Part shown: piece by piece, positions 31,879 through 41,245 of the stretch
Layout: each line of letters begins with the position of its first letter
How positions within the stretch are numbered: the stretch's first letter is position 1
DNA from: Adlercreutzia equolifaciens
GTDB lineage: Bacteria > Actinomycetota > Coriobacteriia > Coriobacteriales > Eggerthellaceae
Direction of reading: 5' to 3'
Length of the DNA: 64,000 nucleotides
Assembly (NCBI RefSeq): GCF_029076695.1
Contig: NZ_JARFIK010000001.1
Span: 1,178,001-1,242,000, forward strand
The notes under the pieces: model-generated
What the model saw: only the letters and a program-made list of their open reading frames with translations
Told to the model about the DNA's origin: nothing
Databases searched by the model: none
Translations under genes and position numbers: made by a program

Positions 31879-33861
31879 ATGGATTTGAAGCGGGTGCTGG
31901 CCAGCGCCCCGCGCAAGCACGAAACGGGCAAGCCGTGCCCCTTGCTCACGCCCTGGGGCGAGCAGCTGGATCCCGCCTGCGTGCGAGCCGAGCATCCGCG
32001 CCCGCAGTTTGCCCGCGAGCGCTTTACCTCGCTCAACGGCTGGTGGGACTACGCCATCATGCCCATGGGGGCCCGTCGCACCATGACGCCGCCTGATAGC
32101 TTTGACGGCCGCATTTTGGTGCCCTTTTCGCCCGAATCGCTTTTGTCCGGGGTGGGGCGCACGCTGCAACCCGATGAGATTCTCTGGTACGTGCGGCGCG
32201 TTACGGTGGACGCCCTGCGTCCGGGCGAGCGCTGCCTGTTGCATTTCGAGGCGGTGGACTTCGCCTGCGCCTGTTGCGTCAACGGGCGGGTGGTGGGCAC
32301 CCACGAGGGCGGCTACCTTCCTTTTTCCTTCGACATAACCGATGCCCTGACTCGCGGTGCGACGTCCCGCGAGGAGGGGGAAGCCGGCGCTTTGGTGGGC
32401 TCTTACGGCAGCCAAGCGGTGGTGGCGCTGTGCGTGTGGGATCCCAGCGATACCGGCACCCAGTTGCGCGGCAAGCAGAAGCTGGAGCCGGGCGGTATTT
32501 GGTATACGGCCCAAAGCGGCATCTGGCAGCCCGTATGGTTGGAAGTGGTGCCCGAGCGTTGGGTGGAGCAGCTGGTGCTGCATCCCGATGCCGAGGCGGG
32601 GCAGCTGGTGGTCGACGTGGATGTTAACGGCCAGGAAGGGCTCTTGCGCGTCTACGTGGCCGATGCCGAGGGCCTTCCCGTGTCCTCGGCTACCGTGCCA
32701 GTTGAAGAGGGTGCGGTGCCGGTGACCGAGCGACCTTCGGATGGGACGCTGGCGGCAGGGGAGGAACCTCCTGTGCGCCGGCGCGTACGCGTGGTCGTTC
32801 CCGTGCCCAATCCGCATCGCTGGGAGATTGACGACCCCTATCTGTACGGTGTGACTGTGCGCTTCGGTGCCGATGTGGTGTACAGCTACACGGCGTTCCG
32901 CACGGTGGCAGTGCGTCGCGATCGGGCGGGCACGGCGCGCTTCTTCCTTAACGGGCGTCCGCTTCTGCTGCGGGGCGTGCTCGATCAGGGGTACTGGTCC
33001 GACGGCCTGATGACGGCCCCTGCCGATGAGGCTCTGGTGCACGATATTGTGGCTATGAAGGACGCGGGCTTCAACATGCTGCGCAAGCACCTGAAAGTGG
33101 AGGCTGACCGCTGGTACTACCACTGCGATCGCCTGGGTATGCTGGTGTGGCAGGACATGGTTTCCGGCGGCGGTCCGTTGAGCGCCTGGGAAACCAGCTA
33201 CAAGCCTACGCTGTTTCGCCAAAGCTGGGGAAGCTACCGCGACGACGTGCCGCGTCATCAGGAAAAACTGGGAGCCGCCGACGAGCGCTATCGGCAGCAG
33301 TGGACCGAGGCATGCCGGGATACCGTGGCCCATCTGCGCAACCACCCCTCGGTGGTAACCTGGGTGCTGTTCAACGAGGCCTGGGGGCAGTTCGATGCCC
33401 TGGCGGCCGCCGAGATGGTGCACGGTCTGGATCCGACGCGGCCCATCGACAGCGTCAGCGGCTGGTACGACCAGCACGGCGGCGATTTCCTCAGCGTGCA
33501 CAACTACTTTCGCCCGCTTGAGGTGTATCGCGACGACCCGCGGAAGCTGCAGGGCTACGCAGCCCGGAGCGGCGCGCGGGCCTTCGCTATCTCGGAGTTC
33601 GGCGGCGCGGTTTTCCGCGTTGAGGGCCACAGCGCCTTCGCTGAAAGCTACGGCTATGACGTGTTCGGCGATTTGCCCTCGTGGCGTGAGGCGGTTCGGG
33701 CGCAGTTGGCCGCCGCGGAGTCGCTTGAGCCCCAGGGGCTGAGCTGCTTTGTTTACACCCAGCTTTCCGATGTGGAGGAAGAGGTCAACGGTCTGCTAAC
33801 CTATGATCGACGGGTAAACAAACTCAAGGAGGACTCCTATGGCCACGACTTCCCCGGCTGA
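31879..33861 (+). CDS. Glycoside hydrolase family 2 (beta-galactosidase/glucuronidase-like)
   Basis: 660 residues. The sugar-binding jelly-roll domain (FTSLNGWWDYAIMP, LWYVRRVTVDA, NGRVVGTHEGGYLPFSFDIT), an Ig-like domain and a TIM barrel (FFLNGRPLLLRGVLDQGYWS) are all visible. The acid/base Glu is in VTWVLFNEAWGQF and the nucleophile Glu in AISEFGGAVF. Members remove terminal beta-galactosyl, glucuronyl or mannosyl residues; galK and galT next door favour a galactoside. No signal peptide, so the substrate must be imported, but no transporter gene is nearby. Its 3' end overlaps galK by 23 bp. ATG 31879 lacks a clear ribosome site. Confidence 0.88.
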   Translation: MDLKRVLASAPRKHETGKPCPLLTPWGEQLDPACVRAEHPRPQFARERFTSLNGWWDYAIMPMGARRTMTPPDSFDGRILVPFSPESLLSGVGRTLQPDEILWYVRRVTVDALRPGERCLLHFEAVDFACACCVNGRVVGTHEGGYLPFSFDITDALTRGATSREEGEAGALVGSYGSQAVVALCVWDPSDTGTQLRGKQKLEPGGIWYTAQSGIWQPVWLEVVPERWVEQLVLHPDAEAGQLVVDVDVNGQEGLLRVYVADAEGLPVSSATVPVEEGAVPVTERPSDGTLAAGEEPPVRRRVRVVVPVPNPHRWEIDDPYLYGVTVRFGADVVYSYTAFRTVAVRRDRAGTARFFLNGRPLLLRGVLDQGYWSDGLMTAPADEALVHDIVAMKDAGFNMLRKHLKVEADRWYYHCDRLGMLVWQDMVSGGGPLSAWETSYKPTLFRQSWGSYRDDVPRHQEKLGAADERYRQQWTEACRDTVAHLRNHPSVVTWVLFNEAWGQFDALAAAEMVHGLDPTRPIDSVSGWYDQHGGDFLSVHNYFRPLEVYRDDPRKLQGYAARSGARAFAISEFGGAVFRVEGHSAFAESYGYDVFGDLPSWREAVRAQLAAAESLEPQGLSCFVYTQLSDVEEEVNGLLTYDRRVNKLKEDSYGHDFPG

Positions 33862-35176
33862 GTGCCAGGCGCGCGAGAAGCTGGCCCTGCTGCGTCGCCA
33901 GTTTGACGAGGCTTTTGCCAGTGAGCGCAAGCAGGATCTGGAGGCGTCCTTCGTGCTGGCCTCGGCGCCCGGGCGCATGGAAATAGCGGGGAACCATGTG
34001 GACCATCAGGGCGGTCGCGTTATTTCCGGAGCCATTGACGAGCGCACGTGGGGTCTGGCAGCCGAGAACGGCCTGCCGCGCATTCGCGTGGTGATGGACG
34101 GTTTCGGCACCGATGTCATCGAGCTGGACGATCCCACCTGGCTGGAGCCGCATCCCGTGGAACGCGAATCCTCGGCGGCGCTGGTGCGCGGCATGGTGGC
34201 TTCCTACGTGCGCGCCGGCGGCACCGTGCGCGGCTTCGATGCGGTGACCACCTCCGACGTGCCACCCGGGTGCGGTCTCTCCTCATCCGCGGCCTTTGAG
34301 GTGATGATGGGAGCCCTGGTGGAGGGCTTGTTCGGTGGGCCTGCCTCTGAGGAGAGCGCTTCCCGGAATGGAGCGGCGGAGAACCCATCAGTGCCCGTCG
34401 AACTGGCTCAAGCGGGAACGCCCGTCCCCCTGGACGCGGTGAATGTGGCCCTGGCTGCCGTCCAGGTGGAGCAGCGTTACTTCGGCAAGCCCTGCGGCCC
34501 CCAGGATCAGCTGGCCAGTGCTTGCGGCGGTGTGGTGACCATCGATTTTGCCCCCGAGATTCCGCAGGTAGAGGCGCTGGAGCTGGATACGGCAGCCTAT
34601 GGCTACGCCACGGTGCTTATCGATAGCCGCCATGATCACTCGCTGCATCAGGACGAGTTCTCGGCCATTCCGGCCGATATGCGCATGGTGGCGAACATGC
34701 TGGGCGTCACACGCCTGGGCGATACCACGGCTGAGGCGTTGCTCGACCAGCTGGCGGCAGTGCGCAGCGCGCTGGGCGACCGTCGCACCATGCGCGCCCT
34801 GCATTACTTCGACGAGGTTGAGCGCGTCAATGCCCAGCGGGCGGCTTTGGAGGCTGGGGATTTCTCGCTCTTCCTGAAGAACGTGCGGCTTTCCGGCGCT
34901 TCATCGGCCCAGTTCCTTCAGAACGTCTCGCTGCGCGATCCAGGTTCGGAGACGCGTCAGCCGGCCATGGTCATCCAGAGCCTGTGCGCCCACTTGCTGG
35001 AGGAGAAGGGCGCCTGGCGCATCCATGGCGGCGGTTTCGGCGGCTCGGTGCTGGCCTTTGTGCCGCTTGGAGAGGTGGACGATTTCGTGGCGGCCATGAA
35101 TCGTCTGCTGGGCTATGAGGCCTGTCAAGTGGTAGCCGTCGGCGGCGCGGGCGTGTGGGCGGTGCGCGGGCTGTGA
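33839..35176 (+). CDS. galK: Galactokinase
   Basis: GHMP kinase (445 residues) that phosphorylates galactose at C1. Motif 1 is APGRMEIAGNHVDHQGG (about residues 42-58), the variant seen in many Gram-positive galactokinases. Motif 2 is DVPPGCGLSSSAAFEV and motif 3 IHGGGFGGSVLAFVP. A short low-complexity insertion (EESASRNGAAENPSVPVE, about 170-190) separates motif 2 from the next helix. ATG 33839 has an excellent AAGGAGG. The galT start overlaps the stop (GTGA), implying translational coupling. Confidence 0.93.
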   Translation: MATTSPAECQAREKLALLRRQFDEAFASERKQDLEASFVLASAPGRMEIAGNHVDHQGGRVISGAIDERTWGLAAENGLPRIRVVMDGFGTDVIELDDPTWLEPHPVERESSAALVRGMVASYVRAGGTVRGFDAVTTSDVPPGCGLSSSAAFEVMMGALVEGLFGGPASEESASRNGAAENPSVPVELAQAGTPVPLDAVNVALAAVQVEQRYFGKPCGPQDQLASACGGVVTIDFAPEIPQVEALELDTAAYGYATVLIDSRHDHSLHQDEFSAIPADMRMVANMLGVTRLGDTTAEALLDQLAAVRSALGDRRTMRALHYFDEVERVNAQRAALEAGDFSLFLKNVRLSGASSAQFLQNVSLRDPGSETRQPAMVIQSLCAHLLEEKGAWRIHGGGFGGSVLAFVPLGEVDDFVAAMNRLLGYEACQVVAVGGAGVWAVRGL

Positions 35177-36225
35177 CAGCGCCGCTTTTGAAGCCGCCTA
35201 CGGTCTGGCGCGATAATCCCCAGTGGAAGGCCGAAACGCCGGCCGGCGTGCTGGACATCACCATCAATTTGGCGAAGCCCGAGAAGGATCCGCGGGCCAT
35301 AGCCGCAGCGGCGCACCGTGAAGCGGCTGCGCAGTCGAGCAGCGGGAGCGCCTCGACGTCGCCGACAGCCTGCGATTTGTGCTGGGAGTTGGTAGATGCC
35401 GATGCGGCGCGGCTGGTACGCTCGGGCGATCCGGCGCGTGTGGTGCCGCTAGGTGGCGAGTCCTGGGCCTGGTGGTACTCGCCCTATGGCTATTTTCCCG
35501 AGCACCTGATTGTGTCGGCGTCGGAGCATCGACCCATGAGCATCGAGCCTGCAACGGTCGATCGGCTGCTCGATTTTGTTGACGCTTACCCCGCGTATTT
35601 CATCGGTTCCAACGCCGATTTGCCCATTGTGGGCGGCTCTCTGCTGAGTCACGATCATTTCCAGGGCGGTCGCTACCGGTTTCCCCTGATGGATGCACCA
35701 CTCGAGCGCATCGTGACGTTGAAAGATGCCCCGGGTGTCCACGTCGCCATCGTGCGCTGGCCCTCCTCGGTCATGCGCCTGCGCAGCACCGATCGCGAGG
35801 CACTCAGCCATGCGGCGGCATCGATCATCCGCACCTGGCGCACCTACGATGATCCCGCCTGCGCCATCCGGGCATTTACCGAATCCACGCCCCACAACAC
35901 GCTCAACCCCATCGTCTGGCGCGAGGGCGACGACTACGTACTGGACCTGGTGCTGCGCAACAACCGCACCACGGCCGAGCGCCCCTACGGGCTCTTCCAT
36001 CCCGACGAGTCGCTCTTCCATATTAAGAAGGAGAACATCGGGCTTATCGAGATTATGGGCCGCGCCATTCTGCCCGCTCGTCTGGCTCAAGAACTGCCCG
36101 ATGTGAAGGACGAGGCCAGCCAAGGGTTCTATCAGGTGCTTTGCGCCACGGGCGTGTTCAAGCAGAACGATGCCGGCCGTGCAGGGTGGGATCGCTTCTT
36201 GGCGGCTTTGGGGGCGGTGAGCTAG
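35173..36225 (+). CDS. galT: Galactose-1-phosphate uridylyltransferase (GalT2 type, short form)
   Basis: About 350 residues. Transfers UMP from UDP-glucose to galactose-1-phosphate in the Leloir pathway. It aligns by eye with the C-terminal two-thirds of the Gram-positive GalT2 family: GVLDITINLAKPEKDPR, CDLCWELV, FPEHLIVSASEHRPM, GSNADLPIVGGSLLSHDHF, TPHNTLNPIVWREG, LVLRNNRTT and KENIGLIEIMGRAILPARL. The N-terminal helical region of the roughly 490-residue enzymes is absent. The GTG start overlaps the galK stop. No galE lies in the window. Confidence 0.87.
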   Translation: MTAPLLKPPTVWRDNPQWKAETPAGVLDITINLAKPEKDPRAIAAAAHREAAAQSSSGSASTSPTACDLCWELVDADAARLVRSGDPARVVPLGGESWAWWYSPYGYFPEHLIVSASEHRPMSIEPATVDRLLDFVDAYPAYFIGSNADLPIVGGSLLSHDHFQGGRYRFPLMDAPLERIVTLKDAPGVHVAIVRWPSSVMRLRSTDREALSHAAASIIRTWRTYDDPACAIRAFTESTPHNTLNPIVWREGDDYVLDLVLRNNRTTAERPYGLFHPDESLFHIKKENIGLIEIMGRAILPARLAQELPDVKDEASQGFYQVLCATGVFKQNDAGRAGWDRFLAALGAVS

Positions 36226-36312
36226 CGATGAGTTGGCATGTCAGCGGGGCAGAGGCGCTGAGAATTGACGGCGAATCGTTGGTAAAAGTCCACGGAGGGC
36301 GGTTGCGGGACG

Positions 36313-37794
36313 CTACGATAGCTCGTTCTCGTCGATAAGGTCGAGCAGCTCTTCGCGCGAGGAGACGCCCAGTTTCCCGTAAATGTGGCGCACGTGGGTG
36401 CGCACGGTGTTCTCTGATACGAACAGCTTCTTGGCGATGTAGCCATGGTTGTAGCCGCGTCCCAGGTAAAAGAGTACTTCCTTCTCACGGGGCGAAATGC
36501 CGTATTCCTCGGCCAGCTCTTCGCAGCGCCGATGAATGAAGCTGCGGGTGTCGGTTTCCGCCAGCGGCTCGGTGCGGTTTTCGCGCTCTTCCTTGGAGCT
36601 ACGGGCGAAATAGAGCGCAATGAGCGCCAAATAGAAAGCGAAAAGCACCAGGCAAAGCGTTCTTCCCATGATTCCCAGATCCAGGATGGCGAAAACTCCA
36701 GCGACGAAGCAGATGCCGAACAAGACAAAGGCTCCCGAGAACACTAAGGAGGGTGCGGCAGGCAGGGTGCGGCACAGGCTTGCCATGCTGCACCAAACGC
36801 TCAGTCCTACCACGGCGAAACTTGCCGAGGAAAGCACGCTGGTGACAGGTTGTAGGGCGGGAAGGTTTTCCGAAATGACGGGAATGACCAGCAGGAGTGC
36901 AACGGCCAGGGGAAAGACCGCCTGGTTGAAGAAGCGCAGAGGAGACGTGCCCCGGTTGCGCAGCACCACCACGGCCACGGCCGCCGCCATAAGCACCGGT
37001 CCGCTCATGGAGGCCAGAAGGTTGCCGGGAAGCACTTGCTTCGCCTGCTCTTCGGAGACGATGGGATCCCAGATCAGGCCAAAAATGAAGCAGCTCAGAC
37101 AGGCGCCGACTACCGGCATCCAAAGAGCGCCCCCAATGCTTTTGAGCACCGTGAGTCGGTCGCGGGAAGTTGCCGCATCTTCCGAGAGGGAGACTTCTTC
37201 CGAAAAGAGCGATGCGCGTGCCAGGGAGACCCAGAGCAGGACGGCGCTTGCCACCACGGCTGCAGCAATGATGCCCAGGCCGCCGACGGTGGGGCCGGCA
37301 GCATTCTGTAAGCCGTGCACAAAGCTTGCCACTACCAAAGAGGCGGCTCCGTTGGGCAGCAGGCTTTCTGGCTCCATTCGTCCATACACGGCGCCCCACT
37401 GGACGGCGAGGGCGAAAGCGCCGACGCCGAATCCCGCGCTTTGCAAGCACAGGGCCGCCAGCGGCAGGGAAGGGGCGAAGCCGTACAACGAGGCGAGACC
37501 GACAAGTCCCGCAAAGCAAAGGCAAACCCCTACGGCAATGACGATGCGATTGTGGCGTTTGGCGTTCTGAGAAAAAAGCGAGAATCCCAACAAGGCAGCG
37601 GCAGCAATGACGCCGCCAACGGCAATGGAAAGCAGCACGGCGAAGAGCGCTTCCTGTTGCGAAGCCGTGTCAAAGTGGATAAAGCGAATGGCGCAGAGGA
37701 ATGCGCCGAACAAAATTCCCGCGCCCCAGCTAAGTGGAGCCAGGCGCAGCCCTCCTTGGGGCGCCTGGGCCACCGGTGTTTCTTCCTCGCTCAT
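36313..37794 (-). CDS. LuxR family regulator with multi-span membrane N-terminus
   Basis: About 493 residues. The first ~400 form about 12 hydrophobic helices in an MFS-like pattern (from WGAGILFGAFLCAIRFIHF to CLVLFAFYLALIALYFA). The last ~65 are a LuxR/GerE helix-turn-helix: YGISPREKEVLFYLGRGYNH, GYIAKKLFVSENTVRTHVRH, IYGKLGVSSREELL. Many such one-component membrane regulators lie beside respiratory reductase genes in Coriobacteriia. Here the gene is divergent from the flavoprotein reductase, so control of that gene by a membrane-sensed ligand is inferred. ATG 37794 with GGGAGGGGG chosen. Confidence 0.88.
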   Translation of the reverse strand: MSEEETPVAQAPQGGLRLAPLSWGAGILFGAFLCAIRFIHFDTASQQEALFAVLLSIAVGGVIAAAALLGFSLFSQNAKRHNRIVIAVGVCLCFAGLVGLASLYGFAPSLPLAALCLQSAGFGVGAFALAVQWGAVYGRMEPESLLPNGAASLVVASFVHGLQNAAGPTVGGLGIIAAAVVASAVLLWVSLARASLFSEEVSLSEDAATSRDRLTVLKSIGGALWMPVVGACLSCFIFGLIWDPIVSEEQAKQVLPGNLLASMSGPVLMAAAVAVVVLRNRGTSPLRFFNQAVFPLAVALLLVIPVISENLPALQPVTSVLSSASFAVVGLSVWCSMASLCRTLPAAPSLVFSGAFVLFGICFVAGVFAILDLGIMGRTLCLVLFAFYLALIALYFARSSKEERENRTEPLAETDTRSFIHRRCEELAEEYGISPREKEVLFYLGRGYNHGYIAKKLFVSENTVRTHVRHIYGKLGVSSREELLDLIDENELS

Positions 37795-37845
37795 AGCCCC
37801 TCCCAAGGATGCGAGTAATACCTGGTCATTGCTGCGAATCACCAG

Positions 37846-37909
37846 TTTCAGTGATAAGCGTTGTCGCAGGTGAAAGCCGCTTTTCGCTCAAATCATCCCT
37901 TTCAGCGAT
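37846..37909. promoter_or_regulatory. Direct repeats in the luxR-reductase divergent spacer
   Basis: TTTCAGTGAT (37846-37855) and TTTCAGCGAT (37900-37909) are near-identical direct repeats 54 bp apart in the 281-bp intergenic region. They are possible binding sites for the adjacent LuxR protein. Confidence 0.35.
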
Positions 37910-38075
37910 GGGCAAGAACCTCCGACATCTCTATTCTAGCCAACCGTAATCCGCTTGCCCCGAGAAATTTGCAATACGACTTCGAGGGCTGCGCATTCGT
38001 GCAGCGCCGGAAACGCTGTTGGAAACGCAGGGGAAGCGGAAGCAAGAGACCTTCAAAGCTTGAAAGGGAGAGGGT

Positions 38076-40025
38076 ATGAAGGAGAACAAGAAACAGGGTT
38101 ATTCGCGCCGCGACTTTCTGAAGGGCGCCGCAGCGGGCACGATGTCCATCGCTGCTCTGGGCGCTTTGGCCGGCTGCGCTCCGCAGGGCGCTGCCGATGC
38201 CGCTGGCGAGCCCATGGCCGCCACGGGCGAGACCGCTTCGGCCAAGAGCTACGACGTGATGAGCCAGCTGTCCACGTTCAACCGTGGCGAGGATACTGCC
38301 AAGGTGGCCGCTGCCACCCCCGAGGAGTACATCATCTCCAAGGGCGACGGCGTGCTGTCCGCCGGCGGCGGCTGCGATCCTCTGGGCATTACCCCCGAGG
38401 ACTTCATGCAGAACGTGCCGGCGTGGCTCGGCGAGGCCCCGCAGATCAGCGATGTGGCCGACACCGAGAGCTGCGACGTGCTGGTGGTAGGTGCGGGCAA
38501 TGCCGGTACCGTGGCGGCCCTGCGCTGCCAGGAGGCCGGCAAGAATGTCATTCTGGCCGAGATGCAGACCTATGACGAGTACGACGAGTACGCCTGCGAC
38601 ATGGCCTGCTACAACTCCAAGCTGTTCCTTGACAAGGGCACCCCGGAGATCGACACCATGGACGTGTTCAACGAGTACATGCGCCTGTCCCGCGGCCACG
38701 CCCATCAGCAGCTGGTGCGCGACTACGCTACGCGTTCCGGTGAGATGCTCGACTGGATGTGCGGCTACATTCCCGCCGAGTACATCGAGAAGTACGCCAA
38801 GACGTCCAACTACAAGGGTAACGAGAACTTCAACGGCAACTGCTGTGGTCAGATGTCCTGGCCGGCCATGACCCAGTGGCGCGACGAGGAGACCAATATC
38901 AACATGTGGCCCTTCGTCATCCGCTCGGTGCATAGCTCCTTCGAGCAGGCCGGTGGCCAGATTCGCTGGGGCTACCAGGGTATCGTCCTGGTGAAGGACG
39001 GCGACGCCGTGACGGGCGCCATCTTCCAGGACGTGGACGGCGCCTACCATCAGATCGACGCCAAGGCGGTTGTCATGTGCGCCGGCGACTTCGGCGGCAA
39101 CCCCGACATGCGTCTTGACCTGTCCGATCAGATGCGCAACTTGGCCTGGTCCTACGGTCTGGATCGTACCGACGTGGCCACCATCGGCGGCATGGGCCGC
39201 GACGGCTCTGGCATCAAGATGTGCCTGTGGGCTGGCGCTACCATGGAGGGCGGTCCCCGCGCCGGCCAGGCCGCTGGCATCAACGGCGTGCCCGGCTTCG
39301 CCTTCGGCGGCAACTGGCCCTGCTTCGGCAACGACGGCAAGCGCTTCATGAACGAGAACGTGGTGAAGCACGGCTCCAACGGCTACCTGGACATGCTGCC
39401 CGAGGGCTTCCTCATGGTCAACGTGACGGACGCCAACTGGGAGACGTACTTGAGCTACCAGGGCTTCGGCCATGAGACCATGGACCGCTCCTCCGACTAC
39501 ATGGTGGAAGAGGTGCGCGGCAACATGGACGCCTACACCACCGGCCCCGACGGTTTCGACGTGCGCGCCTTCTCGCGCTTCGGCAAGGAGTACTCCAAGG
39601 TGTACGCCGCCGAGACCCTTGACGAGCTGGCCGACATCATCGGCTACACCGGCGAGGCCAAGACGAACTTCCTGGCCGAGGTGGAGCGCTACAACGAGCT
39701 GTGCGACAAGGGTCACGACGATGATTGGGGCTGCGATCCGCAGAGCCTGTTCCCCATCAAGAAGGCTCCCTTCTTCGCCAGCTTCGGCACCACGGGTGGC
39801 AACCCCTCCGGCGGCCTGTGCCAGCATGCGGCCGTGTGCACCGACGGCGGTTACCGTGTGCTGACCGGGGCCAAGCAGCCCATTGCCGGCCTGTACGCCG
39901 CGGGCAACAACTGCGGTCAGCGCTACGGCATCCAGTACGCCACGCCGACCGCGGGCAACAGCTGCGGCAGCGCGCTGACCTCTGGTTTCTGCGCCGCTGA
40001 CAGCGTCATCGCCGACCTGGCCTAA
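38076..40025 (+). CDS. Tat-exported FAD-dependent reductase (fumarate reductase/urocanate reductase-like flavoprotein)
   Basis: 649 residues. The Tat signal YSRRDFLKGAAAGTMSIAAL ends in a lipobox-like LAGC. The FAD-binding dinucleotide fold begins DVLVVGAGNAGTVAALRCQE (about residue 135), and a C-terminal FAD segment GLYAAGNNCGQRYGIQYATP precedes the end. The middle resembles fumarate reductase-like catalytic domains that use a flavin and Arg/His to reduce C=C bonds, but the substrate cannot be told. No heme c motif or FMN-binding domain is present, so an unlinked electron donor is needed. Divergent from the LuxR regulator. ATG 38076 with GGGAGAGGG. Confidence 0.9.
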   Translation: MKENKKQGYSRRDFLKGAAAGTMSIAALGALAGCAPQGAADAAGEPMAATGETASAKSYDVMSQLSTFNRGEDTAKVAAATPEEYIISKGDGVLSAGGGCDPLGITPEDFMQNVPAWLGEAPQISDVADTESCDVLVVGAGNAGTVAALRCQEAGKNVILAEMQTYDEYDEYACDMACYNSKLFLDKGTPEIDTMDVFNEYMRLSRGHAHQQLVRDYATRSGEMLDWMCGYIPAEYIEKYAKTSNYKGNENFNGNCCGQMSWPAMTQWRDEETNINMWPFVIRSVHSSFEQAGGQIRWGYQGIVLVKDGDAVTGAIFQDVDGAYHQIDAKAVVMCAGDFGGNPDMRLDLSDQMRNLAWSYGLDRTDVATIGGMGRDGSGIKMCLWAGATMEGGPRAGQAAGINGVPGFAFGGNWPCFGNDGKRFMNENVVKHGSNGYLDMLPEGFLMVNVTDANWETYLSYQGFGHETMDRSSDYMVEEVRGNMDAYTTGPDGFDVRAFSRFGKEYSKVYAAETLDELADIIGYTGEAKTNFLAEVERYNELCDKGHDDDWGCDPQSLFPIKKAPFFASFGTTGGNPSGGLCQHAAVCTDGGYRVLTGAKQPIAGLYAAGNNCGQRYGIQYATPTAGNSCGSALTSGFCAADSVIADLA

Positions 40026-40039
40026 AGCAACAATCCGGG

Positions 40040-40081
40040 GCCGATGGGCATCCCCCTCCCTCCCATGGGTGTATCATCGGC
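40040..40081 (+). terminator. Hairpin after the flavoprotein gene
   Basis: GCCGATG (40040-40046) pairs with CATCGGC (40075-40081) around a C-rich loop in the 110-bp gap before the next gene. No T-run, so it may be an mRNA-stability element instead. Confidence 0.35.
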
Positions 40082-40135
40082 TCAAGTTCACGGCGGCTGC
40101 CCTCGGGCGGCCGCCTCTCTTTCGGAAGGAGAATC

Positions 40136-41026
40136 ATGGCCGACCAGAAGGACGCCATCGTGACCATTGAGGTGCCCCTGTGCGTGAACGACGACACCCT
40201 GGCGCGCGAGGGCATGCTGCTCGGGTGGGACAGTGCACGGGCAGCCCGCTACAGCGAGGCCGTGGTCCGGGAAATTCGCGCGAACGCCGGCCAGTTCGAT
40301 GACTGCGTGGTACGGGCGGTGCGTCTGGGCGGCGGGGTGGCCTCCAATGCGGGCCGCGGTATTGCCGCCATCATGCGCGCCCTGCGGGAGGCGCTGCCGC
40401 TGGCCGAGGACGTAGTGGTGACCATGGAGTCCTCCATTGCCAACATAAGCGGCGCCACCTTCCCGTTCTTCCGTCGAGCGGGCATCAACCGCTTTGATTT
40501 CGAGATGTTCTCGCTCAACTCCGCTAACTTCACAGAGCTCAATAGCGTGGATAACCTGGCCGACTATCCGTTAGTATGCGATCACTTTTTGCACGCCTAT
40601 GCGAATCGCTCACTTGGCGTAGTGCTTGCCTACGGCTACAAGCCGGTGCGCGAGGCCGATGCGGTTACCCAGCAGCGCCGAAGCGCCTTGGCGGCAGGCG
40701 AGAACGTGGCTCACGTGCGCTTGGTGCCCGTGGAGGGCGCGCGCAAGGCGGACCCCGTGGAGGCGGAGCGCCAGCGGGCAGCTATGACGGAGGCGCTGGA
40801 GAGCCAGGGTTTCGTGGAGTACGCCCCGGGCGCGTTTGCGCGGCCTGGCGAGGAAGACCGCTTCACCGTGCTGGAGCGCAACGGGTGCGAGACCATCGGT
40901 TTCGGGCTGGGCGCCGTCACACGCTTCGACGGGGTCGAGAGCCGCAACACGGCCGATCTGGCCACCTATCTTGAGCACGCGGATAACTTCGCCCTGATCA
41001 CCGAGGCCGTGCAGCCGTTGGGTTAA
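40136..41026 (+). CDS. HemW/HemN-like protein lacking the radical SAM cysteine motif
   Basis: 296 residues whose order of segments matches HemW-type radical SAM proteins: IEVPLCVNDDTLAREG where the CxxxCxxC loop should be, ARYSEAVVREIRAN, VRLGGGVASNAGRGIAAIMR, GINRFDFEMFSLN, and the C-terminal GFVEYAPGAFARPGEEDRFT and IGFGLGAVTRFDGVESRNT. Only the first cysteine (C16) is kept; the other two positions are Asp and Ala, so a SAM-cleaving [4Fe-4S] cluster cannot form in the usual way. HemW homologues are heme chaperones. It follows the flavoprotein gene by 110 bp; a partner or maturation role is inferred. ATG 40136 with GGAAGGAG. Confidence 0.75.
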   Translation: MADQKDAIVTIEVPLCVNDDTLAREGMLLGWDSARAARYSEAVVREIRANAGQFDDCVVRAVRLGGGVASNAGRGIAAIMRALREALPLAEDVVVTMESSIANISGATFPFFRRAGINRFDFEMFSLNSANFTELNSVDNLADYPLVCDHFLHAYANRSLGVVLAYGYKPVREADAVTQQRRSALAAGENVAHVRLVPVEGARKADPVEAERQRAAMTEALESQGFVEYAPGAFARPGEEDRFTVLERNGCETIGFGLGAVTRFDGVESRNTADLATYLEHADNFALITEAVQPLG

Positions 41027-41245
41027 CGGCGCTCTTCCCGCCCGCGTCATCAAGCAAATCGAGGTGGGGGAGTAGACCGTTCCGTGTTTTTAAGGGCATG
41101 CAGTCGTCGATCAGGCCCCTGCCCATACGCCATATGCATAATCAAGTAGTCGTGATGCGAATTGGCCTTTTCACCCTCTGCTTCATATGATTTTCCCGAG
41201 AGGACGGCTGTGGGCCGTCAGGAGAAGCGAAGCAAGGGGGATCGA

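Noticed and set aside
37902-39827. 641-codon minus-strand frame opposite the flavoprotein gene
   Set aside because: Antisense shadow; the opposite strand encodes an unmistakable Tat-exported FAD enzyme.
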